From Saururus chinensis (Eukaryota; Streptophyta; Magnoliopsida; Piperales; Saururaceae), in contig CP141142.1 in assembly GCA_035235625.1 (NCBI GenBank), forward strand, positions 30,142,995 through 30,206,994: 64,000 nt of DNA, given 5' to 3'. Under the pieces are notes generated by a model, which did no database searches, was not told the DNA's origin, and saw only the letters and a list, made by a program, of their open reading frames with translations. Below, one piece after another: positions 35,701 to 48,836 of this stretch (position 1 is the stretch's first letter; each line of letters starts with the position of its first letter). Made by a program: the position numbers and the translations under genes.

Positions 35701-36516
35701 ATGATAGCCTTCCATTGTCGACCCCACTGGCCTCACCAACCCGTGTCCCACCGCGATTCCTCCTCTCAAAAGCTCCCCTACAAACCACAAACATTCCCCT
35801 AGCCCTCCAATGACTATTCCTATTGTGACAGGGCCCGCATGCCCCTTAGCTCCTCTAGCTACACACCATATGGTCACCAGTTCTATGACTAGTGATCTTA
35901 AACCCAAATCCTTTCTCTCCACTCGTAACCCACTTTGCCTTACCACTTGTTTATCCTCTCCTAGTGAGCCCACTTGCCATTCCCAGGCCATCAAATAAGC
36001 GCAATGGCGTGATGCCAGGGACTCGTAATTCAACTCCCTCATTCTCAATAGCACTTGGAGCCTTATTCCCCACCCCTTCAATAAGAATATTGTGGGTTTT
36101 AAATGGGTCTTCAAGCTCAAACAAGAGGTTGATGGTTATGTAGACCAGTACAAGGTCGACTCGTTGTTAAGGGATTATCCCAACAAGCCAGTTTGGATTT
36201 TCATGACACTTTTAGTCCTATTACCAAGACTACTACCATTCATATGGTTCTCTCCATTTCCTTCTCCAAGGGATGCCCCATATGCCAATTAGATGTTCAA
36301 AATGCATTTCTCCATGGTTTCTTGGATGAGGAGGTATATATGCAACAACCCCAAGGCTATCTTCATCCCAGTTTTTCAGACTACGTATGTCACCTCCATA
36401 AGTATTTGTATGGGCTCAAACAGGCTCCGCAGGCTTGGTTTCACCAGCTTAGTTCACTTCTTTTGTCTATGGGTTTCAAAGGCTCTTCCGCTGGTACTTC
36501 TCTCTTTATGTGATTA
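35701..36516 (+). pseudogene. Copia element 1, reverse transcriptase relic (truncated)
   Basis: After LTR B, the Copia reading resumes. A Pro/Ser-rich linker leads into NIVGFKWVFKLKQEVDG, then after a frame break FHDTFSPITKTTTIHMVLSI and LDVQNAFLHGFLDEEVYMQQ, then LHKYLYGLKQAPQAWF. It ends at GTSLFM, just before the place of the YVDD active site. RNase H and the 3' LTR are missing, so the element is truncated at about 36516. Confidence 0.85.
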
Positions 36517-36797
36517 GATTAGTAATGGGCTCAAATCAGATTCAGAATTAATGGACTTTAAAAAAAGGAGTTGATGAGTTCTAATTTTCAAGGTGGAAGA
36601 CATAACAAAGGGAAAAACCTAAAGGTAAAATATTTAGACACACATGCACAAATACTTAAAACCTTCATATAAAACTTTTTATTAAGTGTTTCAAATATTT
36701 TTAGACAGAAAGGATAAAAATCATATTTAATTTACAAAAACCATCGATCGTCCTTAAACATCAATCAATCGAACTTTACAAATTTTGACATTGTACC
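36517..36797. other. Short unassigned AT-rich segment
   Basis: AT-rich DNA between the truncated Copia 1 and solo LTR A2. Nothing recognised. Confidence 0.35.
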
Positions 36798-37205
36798 TGT
36801 AAGGACTCTCATTTTTGAACCGGTTTATTTTAATGTTATTTATAGGTTATCGTGTGGTTTAAGCATTTTTTTATCAAATTATGTGGTTTTAAAAAATAAA
36901 TAGGGTTTATAAAGGTTTTAAGCAAAACTAACTCTACATTTATGAGTTTTAAGTAGTTTTTAGTCAATTCTGAATTTTTGGGATTTTTTACTAATTTTTC
37001 AAAAATTAGGGTTTGGCGGGACCCCCCTGTGGGCCCCACCGACAAAATTAGGGTTTTTAGACCAAAATGCCCTAGACATCAATAGAAGACACTATAAAAT
37101 TTTTTAAAATTTTTCTAGACCTAATTTTAAATTGCCAAATTTTCTAATTTTAGTTAAAAACTCTATTTCTACCCCACATTCCTATTAGGTATAGCCCAAC
37201 CCTTC

Positions 37206-37214
37206 CTATAAAAG
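37206..37214 (+). promoter_or_regulatory. TATA box of LTR A2
   Basis: The word ctataaaag followed by aaaagg, about 410 bp from the LTR start, is shared with A1 and A3. Confidence 0.6.
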
Positions 37215-39292
37215 AAAAGGTTTGTGCCATTTCCCATTTAGGAATAGGCTTAGCCAGGAGATTTGGAGCCTAATCCCTGATTAGGCCTAGTAAGGAAACG
37301 ATTAGAGGTGAGTTTAGCATAATCTTGGCTTAATCTCTAGGTTTTTCTTTAAACTCTTCTTAATCTTGCCTTCCCCTATCATTTCAATCTATTTTGAAAG
37401 CATAAAACTACTATTTTACCTCTCTTCTCCAAGCCTTAATCTTCAAAATCTCATTTTTAAGCTTCAAAAGCCCTAGATCTAATGCTTACTTTTGGTTTTT
37501 CAAAGCTAAATCGAGATTAGTAGTATTTTAACTTAAAATCGTGTTTTTGGAAGGTGTTGGAGGAGATTAAAGGTTCATTCCAGCCCAAATCAACAAGGAA
37601 AGGTAATGGGTTCTTCAATCTCAACTTTGGGTAGCAAAAATCTTTATTTTTATGATGTTATTTGAAGTGGGTTTTACTTGATTTAGGCTCTAATGGTGGG
37701 TTTAGTAAATGCTAATCTTTCATTTCGATTTCTTAGGGTTTTGTCTTAGAATGGTTTGGATTAGTGTTCTGGAAGGTTTGATGAGGTTTTGATAATGTTT
37801 GGTACCATGGATGAAGATTTGAAGGTGTTTTCATGGTGTTTCGGTTTTGATTTTCTAAATGAAGAAGGTCAAAACTGCTGTGTTGGCGATCAAACGGCCT
37901 ACCAGGGCAATCGATCGGCAAGACTACAATTTTGGCAAATTTCGAGTATAGCCGATCGAACAGCCTTGCAGGGCGATCGAATGGCTACACGACAATTTTT
38001 GCTATTTTTGAAACTTATGCTCATTTCAATGTTTTACTCCATTTGATGATTCTAATAGTTATGGGATGTATATTATGATGAAATTAGATTCATGCATATC
38101 ATGTATGGAATGTGTTTAAGTGTGGTTATGTGGCATTATATTATGTTGATAATTATGCAAGTTGATATTGAAGTACCTTGAATTTTTGAATGTTGAAATT
38201 CTTATGATTAGGATATGTTTCCAGCAAGGATATTATGTGGAAAATGGTGAGATGTGTTTCTCTTATAATGAGGATGGTTTATGGGTAATGGATGTGATCA
38301 TGTTGTGGCTTAATGAATGGAAGAATCATGTTTGTGGGAGTGAATGTTTGATTTCACATGAATGGATTTAAGCTTTATGGTGGATTTTGTTTTGATTTCA
38401 GTTAAGAATCATTGTTTTGAATGTGTTCAAGCATTTGTAAATTGTCTTATGAGTTTATGTCAAGCATTGGGCATGTGCTTAGATATGCATGAATACACAC
38501 ACATATGGGGAATCTACCATGAAATCGTAGTTAATTATGCCTTGAGTATGATGCATGAGGGGACTGATTGGGAGCACGTTCCATGTGTTGGAACCCACGT
38601 AGGTCTTGCTCACGGATGTATCATGTTATCATGCAACATGGATCGGTATTCATGGACAAAGTTTTACCGATGTTTAACCAGAATTAATCGATTGTATGCA
38701 ATGGTTGAGATTGCATGCCAGATTAATCGCTCGGTGAATTAATCGAAACTTGGTTGGTCCAAAAGGACATGTTTTCGATTTAAGTTCCTATGTGGAACAT
38801 GAATACTCCCCCGGGTTGAGTCTAGTGAAATAGAATTATGTGGGGACGAGTTGTGTACTTGTCTTGCGGATTTGAGATTATTATTATGAGTGTCATCTGG
38901 ACCCTGAGAATCCAGAGTGGTATGCCGTGTGCACCCGCTACTACGTGTTCTAGGGTTCCCTATGTGGAAATTCGGGCTCTCCCCTCCGCAGGAGATGTCC
39001 CTGGGCGAACACCCCTGCTCTAGATTCTCTGTGTGAGAATGAGACATCCTTGGCTAAGATCGTCCAGGGCGAGCAGCTTTAGGGATTGACAACCCCGACC
39101 TTTTTTCATTTCCTGTTTTGGAATTTGACCGTGTCTCACCTTCGTGGCCTTGACCATTTCCTGCCTGTGTGGCAATACTTGTGTTTACTCCTTGATGGAG
39201 GCATTCACCATGTGTATTGATGCATGTTTATTCTGAATGTTATGCATGATTGTGTATCATGTGTTTGACATGTTTGTCGTGTAGGGTGAATG

Positions 39293-39555
39293 TGGTTTAT
39301 GTGATATGAATGCATGATTAGAAATGGTGTGATTGAGACACTATTATGCAGGTTTATGTGATACGAATGCATGATCAGAAATGGTGTGATTGAAACACTA
39401 TTATGCAGGTTTATGTGATATGAATGCATGATCAGAAATGGTGTGATTGAGACACTATTATACAGGTTTATATGATATGAATGCATGATCAGAAATGGTG
39501 TAATTGAGACACTATTATGCAGGTTTATGTGATATGAATGTATGATCAGAAAGTG
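39293..39555. repeat. 57-bp tandem array in LTR A2
   Basis: The word atgcatgatcagaaatggtg recurs at 39310, 39367, 39424, 39481 and (variant) 39538, exactly 57 bp apart. The units also share gattgagacactattatgca. Because 57 is a multiple of three, the minus strand stays open with a 19-residue repeat. LTR A3 has two to three copies of the same unit (about 52060-52210) and A1 has diverged ones. Confidence 0.9.
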
Positions 39556-40130
39556 GTATAACATGTTAATCTTAGATCTGAATTGCTACATTATTATGTC
39601 GTCGCATTTTTTGATTACTATAGTTATATTCAAAACTATTATTGAGTTGTTATACTCACCCCACTTTCTTGTTTTGTTTTAGGGCTGCGTGGCGTGACAC
39701 GCAGACGGACAGGATCCTCTATATGAGGAAAGGTCAGAGAGAGCTTGGGAGTAGTTGTGGAGGCTCCTAGTTTTGTATGTCTCTTCGTTTATCTTGTTTT
39801 GATGTTAGAACCTTGTGGATGATCCTTGTCTTAGATTTGAGATATACTATGTCTTTAGTTTCTTTGAGACTTGTTTTGGAGCCAAGTGTGTGGCTATGAA
39901 TTATTAGTATATGGGTTTGAGATTATGGTTTATTCTAGAGTTTAACTATTTTGGTTCTACCTATTTACTCTTGCTCAAAGTAGTACATAAACTCCGTAAA
40001 TTAGATTGCCCGTAGTGGGGGCACAAGTCTTCCGCTATTTTTCCTCAATCGTTTCAATCTGTCGCCCCCGTGCATTGGTCCGGCCCTTGGACCGAGTTCG
40101 GCTCGGGTCAGGCAGTGCTGGGGCATGACA

Positions 40131-40712
40131 GTACCCATCGAATTGTTCAATTGGTGAATATATCGATTGGTAGCCTTAGTCCTCATGTCCAGCAACCTAA
40201 ATGATGAATTACAAACTACAAGAATTGCTCGCTCTTAAATCAGAGAGATTATAAAACATAGTACTTAGCATGTATTATTATAAAACAAAGTAGTCCATAT
40301 TTAGCACATAAACAATTTTGGAACACGAAAAATGGGCTGAGCATTCTGAGGCACCTGGAGGGTGTGGGGAAGGGCAATTGTGCGGTGGCAAGAACAACAG
40401 CTGAAGGGGCCGGGCCGGTAGAAAAGAGAGGGGTGCTGGCTGTTCGGCGGCTACTGGAGCACCAGAGGTGGATGACGGCTAGGTGGAAACACGATCTCGG
40501 GATTGAGCAAACGCCATGACTGGAGAAGAGGAGGCAAGGGGTGGTGGGAACAGTAGTGTGATGGCAGATCTGGAGGCGGCCATACCTACAAATAGCGCTA
40601 GTGGAAAGGAAGAAGGTGGGAAGGTGACAACTTGGCTGGCCGGTAAAGAGACAGCAAGGGGAGGTAGGGACCCATGTGAAATGGGCAGAGCTCCAGTGGG
40701 TTCTGAGGCCGA
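40131..40712. other. No gene recognised
   Basis: Between solo LTR A2 and Copia 2. The part after 40.33 kb is G-rich (ggaggcaaggggtggtggg-type words) without a supported coding region. Confidence 0.35.
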
Positions 40713-41454
40713 TGTTGGGTGGCGCAACGGAAGCTTGGTGGTGAGCCCGACTTGTTGATGTGCAAAAAATTCCACCTTTATGTCCCTCTCAAGTAATTTA
40801 CATGTATTTACACATAAACACATATATAAGCAATAGATCAAATTCAAATTACTTTAAATTTGAATGAATTAAAGCAATAATTAATTACTACTAACCTTTA
40901 GGGACTGAGCCCCAAGGACGTGGCCAATCACCCAAAAGCACACACAACCTCTTGTTTATTTTAAGTATAAATATAGGGAATTAGAATTACCTCTTTTGAT
41001 GAATTCCTTCTCTAAAAACTAAGAGAGAAAACCCTTCATTCTCTTGCCAATTTTCTGGGAATAATTAGCTTGAATAGGGCTTGAAAGAAGCATAAATAGA
41101 GATAAGAGAGACTTGATGAAGAACACCCTTCAACCTTGACAATAACGAGGAATAAAGCTTTTGCTTTTTCCTGATTTTGTCTCCTGCAACTCAAAACCCA
41201 TGAGAGAGATAAGATGAGAGAATTTCGTTCTCTGGTTTCTTTTTTTCCTTTCATCTCATAGAGAAGACCAAAACATAAACAATTTTCTATTCGTGTATAT
41301 CGTGATGAGCAGGCAGTTTTCAATTTTATAACTGCCTCATGAAATCTACTTTAGATAGGACTTGTTAGTCTTATCTTTAATTGGATTGTGGAGCTCACCT
41401 TATGACTCTCTCTTGTTTTCAGGTTTATGTGGTTACGTTACCCACTACCCAACA
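40713..41454 (-). mobile_element. 3' LTR of Copia element 2
   Basis: The LTR runs from tgttgggtgg to ccactacccaaca in plus orientation, with inverted terminal tgttgggt/acccaaca. It matches the other LTR at 48055-48836 along its length, with many substitutions and small indels. Confidence 0.9.
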
Positions 41455-41464
41455 TCCCCCACTT
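41455..41464 (-). other. Polypurine tract of Copia element 2
   Basis: On the element strand the sequence aagtggggga lies directly before the 3' LTR, the expected position of the plus-strand primer. Confidence 0.8.
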
Positions 41465-43740
41465 GGGTGAAGTGCCAATGGCCCAAACAACAACTCATGC
41501 ACTTATTTCTGTCTTAGTCCAACCTCTAGGCAAAAATGTTCATACTAAACTCCACAGGAGCTGATGCCCTAGCCCTATCAAAGTCCTATTCTATGAACAA
41601 GACGTACAAATTGATTCGTTGTTAAGGCCTTAGTTAATGAATCTGCAACATCTCAGAAGTAGGAAGATGATTTACTACTAACTTTTCTTTCTGTAGCATG
41701 TCAAACACAAAGTAGTAATGTACTTCGATGTGTTTGCCTCTGGCGCTGATTTCTCCTTTTTTAAGTGTCGACATGGTGGCCAAATTATCACAAAACATCT
41801 GATAGGAGAATCAACCCAGCTCTCTAGCCTAAGCCTAGCTAGAAAGTATTTAATCCAAACTACTTCTGAAGCTGCTAAATTGCATGCATAAAATTATGCT
41901 TCCATGGTTGACTTTGTTAAGCTCTTTTGCTTCTTACTAGCCCAAGCTATAGCACCGCCTCCAAACATGAAGACATAACCAATAGTGGATTTCCTGTCAT
42001 CTGGGTCCCCAACATAGTCTAAATCACTATACCTAGCCAATGACAGTTCCTTAGCCTAATAGGTGAGTTTCATACCCTTGGTTCCCAGGAGGTACCTAAA
42101 AACTCACTTCACTGCTTGCTAATGAGCCATGCCTGGGTTTGCCTGATATCTACTCAAGAGCCCTATAACATAGTTCAAATCAAGTTCAATATAGGTCATG
42201 GCTTACATTAAGCTACTAATAGCCTGTGAATAAGGCACTGACTCCATTTTTGAGTCTATCATCGTTAGAGAATGGTGCCTAACTTTTAGATAAAGTTGTA
42301 CCCTTATAGATATGAGACTCTATTGCTTTACAACCAATCACACTAAAGTGTTTCAAGATGCTTTCTATGTATGATTCTTGAGATTATACTAAGTAACCTT
42401 GCTTTTCTATCATTGTCAATTTTCATAACAAGTAGTAGGAGGCCTCACCCCTGTCTTTTATTTCAAACTGGGTCTTGAGGTACTCCTTTAGGCTAAACAT
42501 TAAGCTCAAGTCATTTCCTATCAAAAGGATATCATCTACATAGAGAGAGTAACATAAATCTAATTTCATCCTTGAAGGAGTATACACAATGATCATATTC
42601 ATTTGCTATGAACCCATACTCATTAATCACCTTGTAAAAAGTGAAGTACCATAGCCTAGGAAACTGTTTAAGGCCATATAAAGACTTTATGAGTTTGCAC
42701 ACCTTATGTTCCTCTCCAGGAACAACAAAACCCTTAGATTGTTCCATGTAAATTTGCTCATCTAAATCACCATTTAGGAAGGCAGTCTTTACATCCATTT
42801 AGTGCAACTCTAAGTCTAATTGTGCCACTATAGCTAACAAACACCTAATGGATATAAATCTAGTCACAAGTGAATAGGTTTTCTTAAAGTCAATTCCCTT
42901 GACTTGGTTGAAACCTTTACCAGTCTTGCCTTATATTTATCTATAGACCAATCTGCCTTGAGCTTTTTCTTGAAGATCCACTTACAACCAATAAGCTTTC
43001 TTTCACTAGGCAAGTCAACAACTTCCCATACTTGGTTTTTCATAACATAGTCCATTTCCTCTTGAATAGCTAATTGACATTCCTTAGAATCTGGACTGTC
43101 CATTGCCTGCTCATAGGTCAAAGGATCATCAAATAAAGATTCATCTATTGTTACTTCATCCTCTCCTAACATGGCATAGAAGTCCTGCAACAAGTTTGAG
43201 GGTCTTCTATTTCTCATCTCCCTTACTTCAGACACTCCCTTAGGTTTAGATCCTATAACCACCTCTGTAGAAATAGTAGTGTTTTGCTTTTTTTCTACTT
43301 CAAACAGTTCTATTCTTTTACTAGGAATTTTAGGGTCTAAGTCTTCTTCTAGGAAATAGGCATCCCTAGATTTCATGACCCCCACTGTCCCATCAGTATG
43401 GTGCACTACAAACTTGTACCCTTAGAGTGTTCACTGTACCTTATAAAGTTACACTTCATTGTTTTAGGGTCTAATTTACTTCTATGTTGGTAATGCACTT
43501 TTACAAGTGCCTTAGACCCCCACACTCTAAGATGACTTAAGGCTAGACATTTACCTGTCTATAACTCATAAGGTGTCCTGTTGACAGCCTTAGAGGGTAC
43601 ACAGTTAAGTATATACACAACAGTGTCTAATGCTCACCCCAAAAATTTATTCCTAGTTCTGAGTAGTTTAGTATGGATCTAACCATATCTAAGAGGGTTT
43701 TGTTTCTCCTTTCAGCAACTCTATTTTGCTGGAGTATAGG
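41465..43740 (-). pseudogene. Copia element 2: integrase C-terminus, reverse transcriptase, RNase H
   Basis: On the minus strand from 43740: an integrase C-terminal part, then VWEVVDLPSERKLIGCKWIF and KYKARLV (about 43000), the start of the reverse transcriptase. MDVKTAFLNGDLDEQIYMEQ and CKLIKSLYGLKQFPRLWYF (42798-42650) follow. The active-site YVDD is still readable at 42531-42542 in a shifted frame. RNase H follows; TKSTMEA and ASEVVWIKYFL lie near 41.85-41.92 kb. Several stops and frameshifts inactivate it. Confidence 0.85.
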
Positions 43741-45287
43741 TGTAATAACCCTATTTTTTCTAATATTTTATAAAATTTATTATTTTCCTAAGTATAATTA
43801 TAACTTGTTAAGACAAGTGTAATAAGTCAAAAATACAGAAATTTGAGACCGGGAACAAAAGTTACGGCCTTGGGAAACATGCTCTACCGGCGGGACCTAC
43901 TTCATAAATAGGGGTAAACTAGTCCATAAGTAGTCTAGTCTTGTAGGGCTCGTGAATATGAACTCAACGGTACCAAGAATGCACAAAACGGAGTTCGGGA
44001 TAGGATGTTATGATTATTTGAAAAAATAATAATCGGCTCAGCGCGGCGTGCAGCGCGCGAACACACGCATCACGCGTGTGACAAACGCGCACGTGACAAA
44101 TGCGCATTTGTCACACCGTGCGTGATGAACGCGCATTTGTCATGCACAGGTGGTTTTTTGCAGCGGTGCCCACCGGTTCCAGTGGTGCGCCCGCCGGAAA
44201 ATACCTCCTCCTCCCCTATAAATTCAGATTTCCGGCCATTCTTCACCCAAATCCGATTTTCAACCCCTTTCACTGTTTTCACCATTCCCGACCCATTTTA
44301 AGTCCGAATTTCACGAACCAAGACCCGTTTCCTACCAAATCGAGGGTGCTCTACGAACCAGAAATGTTATTTTCCCGAGGTGACATCTCTAAAATAAAAA
44401 AAACCCTACCACATCCCTAATCCTCCCATTTACCCTTTTTACTATTTCTGGACCATTTCAAACCATTTTCAGCCCGTTCAAAAGCCTTACCCCACTAAAT
44501 CAAGGGTGCTCTACGCGTTGGGACCATTATTCTACCAAATTTCCTACTCGAAGGATGGATCTTCTTTATACTCTACGAGGGGAGTTCTTATACTTCGTAC
44601 GCATTATAGGTAGGCGGCTTTAAATTCTAATCGTATGCCAAGATTTTGACTCACCAAAACCTTGCTAAAGATTTTTCTGAAAGAAAATCTATCTTTAAAA
44701 ACCTCTCATCTTTTAGTAAAATTCTCCGAGTTTTAGGTAATCGTACCCTTTGGATAGTCCTTGATTTCTCGAAACTAAGGGTTATTATGATGATTCTGGA
44801 TACTGCCAAATATGGCTTCCGACGCATACATGAATCGGATATCATGGGAAATTCCCTTTCCTTCTATCTCCCGTTGCCCTATGAGTGTGGGGGTAAGTCG
44901 TCTGGTATTGCGACATTATGTGACGATGTTTTTAGATTTCAAAAGAAAGATGACACGATATTTCTACATGCATATTTTTAGAACTTAACTCAGCCTATTG
45001 AGTATGAATTTACTCACCCACCCTCAAATTCTGCAGGTGTATGATTTGAATACGAAGAAGTCGACGAAGAGCTTTTCTTTGTAAAATTACAATTTTTTGT
45101 ACTTTTCTTGTATTTTTGTAAATTTTGTACTAACTGATGTATAAAGGCATGTTATGTCAAATTTTGGAAATCTTTGTATAATACAAAGTATGTTGTAATT
45201 ACTCTTTTGGTACACGGTGATCCTTGGCAATTGTATTTAAAATTCGTTATGTTTTCAAAAATCATTATGAATATGAGGAGTGTTACA
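43741..45287 (+). mobile_element. Solo LTR C (1.55 kb) inside Copia 2 integrase
   Basis: Starts TGTAATAACCC and ends GGAGTGTTACA, with the exact 5-bp duplication atagg on both sides (43736-43740 and 45288-45292). Removing it restores the integrase reading of Copia 2. A TATA element lies at 44216. A cluster of gcgcatttgtcac/cacgcg words lies at 44050-44150. No internal region remains. Confidence 0.9.
44216..44223 (+). promoter_or_regulatory. TATA box of LTR C
   Basis: The word ctataaat follows a ctcctcctcccc stretch about 475 bp into the LTR, a typical position for a U3 promoter. The orientation agrees with the LTR ends. Confidence 0.5.
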
Positions 45288-46240
45288 ATAGGGCAGGGTG
45301 TATTAGTGTATTATTCCTAGGTTAGTGAAATAGTCCTTAAACTCATCAGAGGTGTATTCTCCACCTCTGTCCGTTTGTAGGACTTTAATTAACCGAGCTA
45401 ATTGAGTCTCTACTTCAGCCTTGAATTCTTTGAATTTCTCAAAGGCTTCAGATTTGCGCTTTAGGAGGTATATATAACCAAACCTAGAGTAATCATCTAT
45501 AAATGTAATAAAGCACATCATCCCTCTATGAGTTTGTACATTCATGGGCCCACATATGTCTAAGTGAACAACCTCTTAAAGGTATGTGACATTCTTACCC
45601 TTTGGGAAGAGTTGCCTACTCATTTTACCTGCTAAGCAGTCTTCACACACACACACACATCCCTAGACAATTTAGGGAGGAGTCTATTGTTGGACATTCT
45701 GTGTAATTTGTTGGCATGCATATGATAAAGCCTTAAGTGCCACATCAAAGAATCAACATCAAATAAACACATCACATAATCAAACTTAGCTACCACATTA
45801 ATAGAAGAGTTATTTGCTACATCTAACTTAAATAAACCATCACAAAAAGTAGTAAATAAAATCTCATTATTCTTGCTAACTATTGTCTTTGACCTCTTAA
45901 ACCTAGTCTCAAACCCCTTGCTAGTGAAGAGGGAAATTGAGATAAGATTCCTCCTAATAGTAGGGGCAAAGAGGGCATCTATCAGCACCAAGTTCATCCG
46001 ATGACGAAGAGGGATCCTGTAGGTGCCTGTAGTAGTCACATCATAAAATGTGTTATTCCCCATGTAGATCTTGTGCTACCCTAGAGACAAATCAGTCATC
46101 ATGTCACCCCTAGTCATAGCCACGTGCTTAGTGGCTAAAGAATCAAGCCACCAGCTCTTCTCATTGGAGTTAGCAGTCATAACCTTAGAAATAATGCAAA
46201 TGATATATTTCCCTTTATTATTTTCCTTGCTTCCAGCTTC
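45288..46240 (-). pseudogene. Copia element 2: protease and integrase core
   Basis: From about 46175 on the minus strand comes SWWLDSLATKHV, the aspartic protease site in which the usual Gly after Asp-Ser is Leu. A gag-pre-integrase segment follows (MWHLRLYHMHANKLHRMS, about 45740). The integrase core then has FITFIDDYSRFGYIYLLKRK and VLQTDRGGEYTSDEF (45545-45303), holding the first two catalytic Asp residues. Stops and a frame break are present. Confidence 0.85.
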
Positions 46241-47046
46241 CTGATCCCCACTAAGGCAGTTGTTCTAAAAGTGACCTATCTGGCCACATTTAAAACAAGC
46301 CCCTTTGGGTTTGTTGCCATTGTTGCCCTTTCCACCACCTTGGGGTTTCTTGCCCCTTCTCTTACAGTTCTTCTTCCTTCGACCTTGACAACCACCTCCT
46401 CCACCTCTCTTAGAGCCATCATGCTAGGCAAAGTTGGTAGATTCACTCACATGGTTCCTCCTCTCCTGCTCCAAGCCAAGCTTAGCAGTGAGGTCATCTA
46501 ATGTGAGTTTCTTATCAGAGACGTTCAATGCAACAACCACACTCTCCCAATACGTAGGGAGGCTATTCAGAACAATTGAAACTTGGATCCCCTCATTTAT
46601 GGGGTTCTCAAGAATATCCAGATCACTTGCAATGATGGACATAAAGTTAATGTGCTTAAGCACATTATCTCCTTCCCTCATGCGACTGTTCAAAAATGGG
46701 TTTGCAACATCCTGATATGAGCCTCTATGTGCTCTCCATACCGCCTGGCTAATGCATCCATTATTTCCTTGGCAGTCTTATGCTTTTCAAAAAACATTTC
46801 AATGATTTGCTCCATGAATGTAAGGATGGTAGTCCTTGCTTCGGCATCTTCATCCTTAAACTTTTCATTAGCCCTCTTCTGAGCCTAAGTGGAGGAGTCT
46901 GTAAATGGGTCAACACATTGCTCCAAAACATGGGCTAGGTTATTTAGGAAAAGAATATGTTTGATCCTCCTCTTCCGGGTAAGATAGTTGGTGGAGTTGG
47001 GCTTTTTAGTTTTGCTCAGCTTACTAGCAACCATATAGGATGCCAT
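46241..47046 (-). pseudogene. Copia element 2: gag with zinc knuckle
   Basis: The start MASYMVASKLSKTKKPNSTNY at 47046 is followed by KRRIKHILFLNNLAHVLEQC, then a UBN2-type gag part (GIQVSIVLNSLPTYWESVVV and LTLDDLTAKLGLEQERRNH, about 46610-46440). A zinc knuckle CFKCGQIGHF...NNC lies at 46300-46255. A stop just after the His region and other breaks show decay. Confidence 0.85.
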
Positions 47047-47286
47047 GGCAAAAAAGAAAATATGTCTACAATTTACATAGGTAAACAAGGCAATAAGTAG
47101 GCAAATAAATAATATTGCTCACTAATTTAGATGGATATCAAAGGAGTAGGATTCTATTTAATTTCAGCAGCAAGAAAGTTCACTCCAACAATAATCTATG
47201 TGTGCGTGGGTGCAAATAGAGTGAATTTACTATTTTACCCTTATATAGGGTTATTTATAACAATAATTCACTCAATCAATCAAGTA

Positions 47287-47391
<105 letters not shown>

Positions 47392-48036
47392 CTTACTATG
47401 TTAAATAGGCAATAAAAAAGGAGTGAACTTTATAAATAAAGATAATATACACTTCTGTCTAGAAAACAAAAGTGTGAATTGTGTGAAGTTATTGAACTAC
47501 CCTTGGGCTAGTTAAGTACAATCAATCACATACAACAATTGCGTGTGTTATATCATGCACCAATTACTTCACACATGAGATTAGCATGTAATCACTTCTA
47601 AACAGCATATAAATAACCCTCAACAATTAAATTCAGCAAGGTGAATTTACTATGATGCCCTTGAAATCAAGTTTTACAAAATAAGTCTCTTTTAGGGCAA
47701 AATATAATTAAAGAATATATCTATAGTCCAAATTCACCAAATTAATGTTAATTTCAATCAATTAGGGTCCTAAAGAACCCAGGAAAAATGCTAAAAAAAT
47801 TCAATTCAAATTCGGGCAAATTTGGTCAAAATTGACCAAAATACCCCTGATCTTGGGGACAACATTGGCACATTTTCCAAGATAATGGTAGAGGCCTACT
47901 TTAGATAGTAACTTAAAATCATATTCAAACATAATTTCAATTACTATCCTTATGAGAGAGATATAGCAAAACTAGTTGTAGCCCTTTTAGGGATTGCAAA
48001 GGACAAAAAGGTAATTTATATCACCCAATCAATGAA

Positions 48037-48053
48037 CCAGAGCTCTGATACCA
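48037..48053 (-). other. Primer-binding site of Copia element 2
   Basis: On the element strand tggtatcagagctctgg lies one base after the 5' LTR and matches the plant Copia site complementary to initiator tRNA-Met. Confidence 0.85.
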
Positions 48054-48054
48054 C

Positions 48055-48836
48055 TGTTGGGTGGTGCAGTGGACACTTGGTGGTGATCCTGGCTTGTAGA
48101 TGTGCAAAAAATTCTACCTTTATATCCCTCTCAAGTAATTTACATGCATTTATACATAAACACATATATAAGTAGTAGAATAAATTCAAATTACTTTAAA
48201 TTTATATGAATTAAAGCATGAATTAATTACCATTGACCTTTAGGGGCTGATCCCCAAAGACGTGACCAATCAACTAGAAGGACACACAACTTCTTATTTA
48301 TTTTAAGTATAAATATAAGGGATTTGAATTACCTCTTTTAATGAATTCTTTCTCTTAAAATCAAGAGAGAGAACCCTTCCTTCTCTTGCCAATTTGCTGA
48401 GAATAATTAGCTTGAATAGGGCTTGAAGGAAACACAAATAGAGATAAGAGAGACTTGATGAAGAACACCCTTCAACCTTGAGTCGTCACACAATAATGAG
48501 GAATAAAGCTTATGCTTTTTCCTGATTTTATCTCTTACAACTCAAAACCCGTGAGAGAGAGGAGATGAGAGAATTTCGTTCTCTGGTTCCGTTTTTTTCC
48601 TTTTGTATGGGAGAGAAGACCAAAACTAAAACAATTTTTTGTTCGCATATATCGCGATGAGCCGGCAGTTTTCAATTTTATAACTGCCTCATGAAATCTA
48701 CTTTAGATAGGACTTGTTAGTCCTATCTTTAATTGGATTGTGGAGCCCACCTTATTTATGTGTCTTTCGAAACCCGACTCTCTCTCATTTTCAGGTTTAC
48801 GTGGGTACGTTACCCACTACCCAAAAGTTGAAACAG
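48055..48836 (-). mobile_element. 5' LTR of Copia element 2
   Basis: Matches the 3' LTR at 40713-41454 with many differences, including a small extra segment near 48480-48490. The outer end reads ctacccaaaa instead of ctacccaaca, so the last bases are mutated and the limit is approximate. Confidence 0.85.

Larger units (their letters stand above)
36798..40130 (+). mobile_element. Solo LTR A2 (3.33 kb), family A
   Basis: Starts TGTAAGGACTCTC and ends TGGGGCATGACA. It is flanked by an exact 5-bp duplication gtacc (36793-36797 and 40131-40135), so its limits are firm and no internal region remains. It aligns in order with A1 and A3. A four-fold 57-bp array lies at 39.3-39.55 kb, the TATA element at 37206 and a gatcga-rich stretch near 37.89-37.98 kb. 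Confidence 0.9.

Noticed and set aside
39205..39564. 119-codon minus-strand frame with 19-residue repeats
   Set aside because: The repeat follows from a 57-bp tandem array inside solo LTR A2; there is no start context and related LTRs break the frame.
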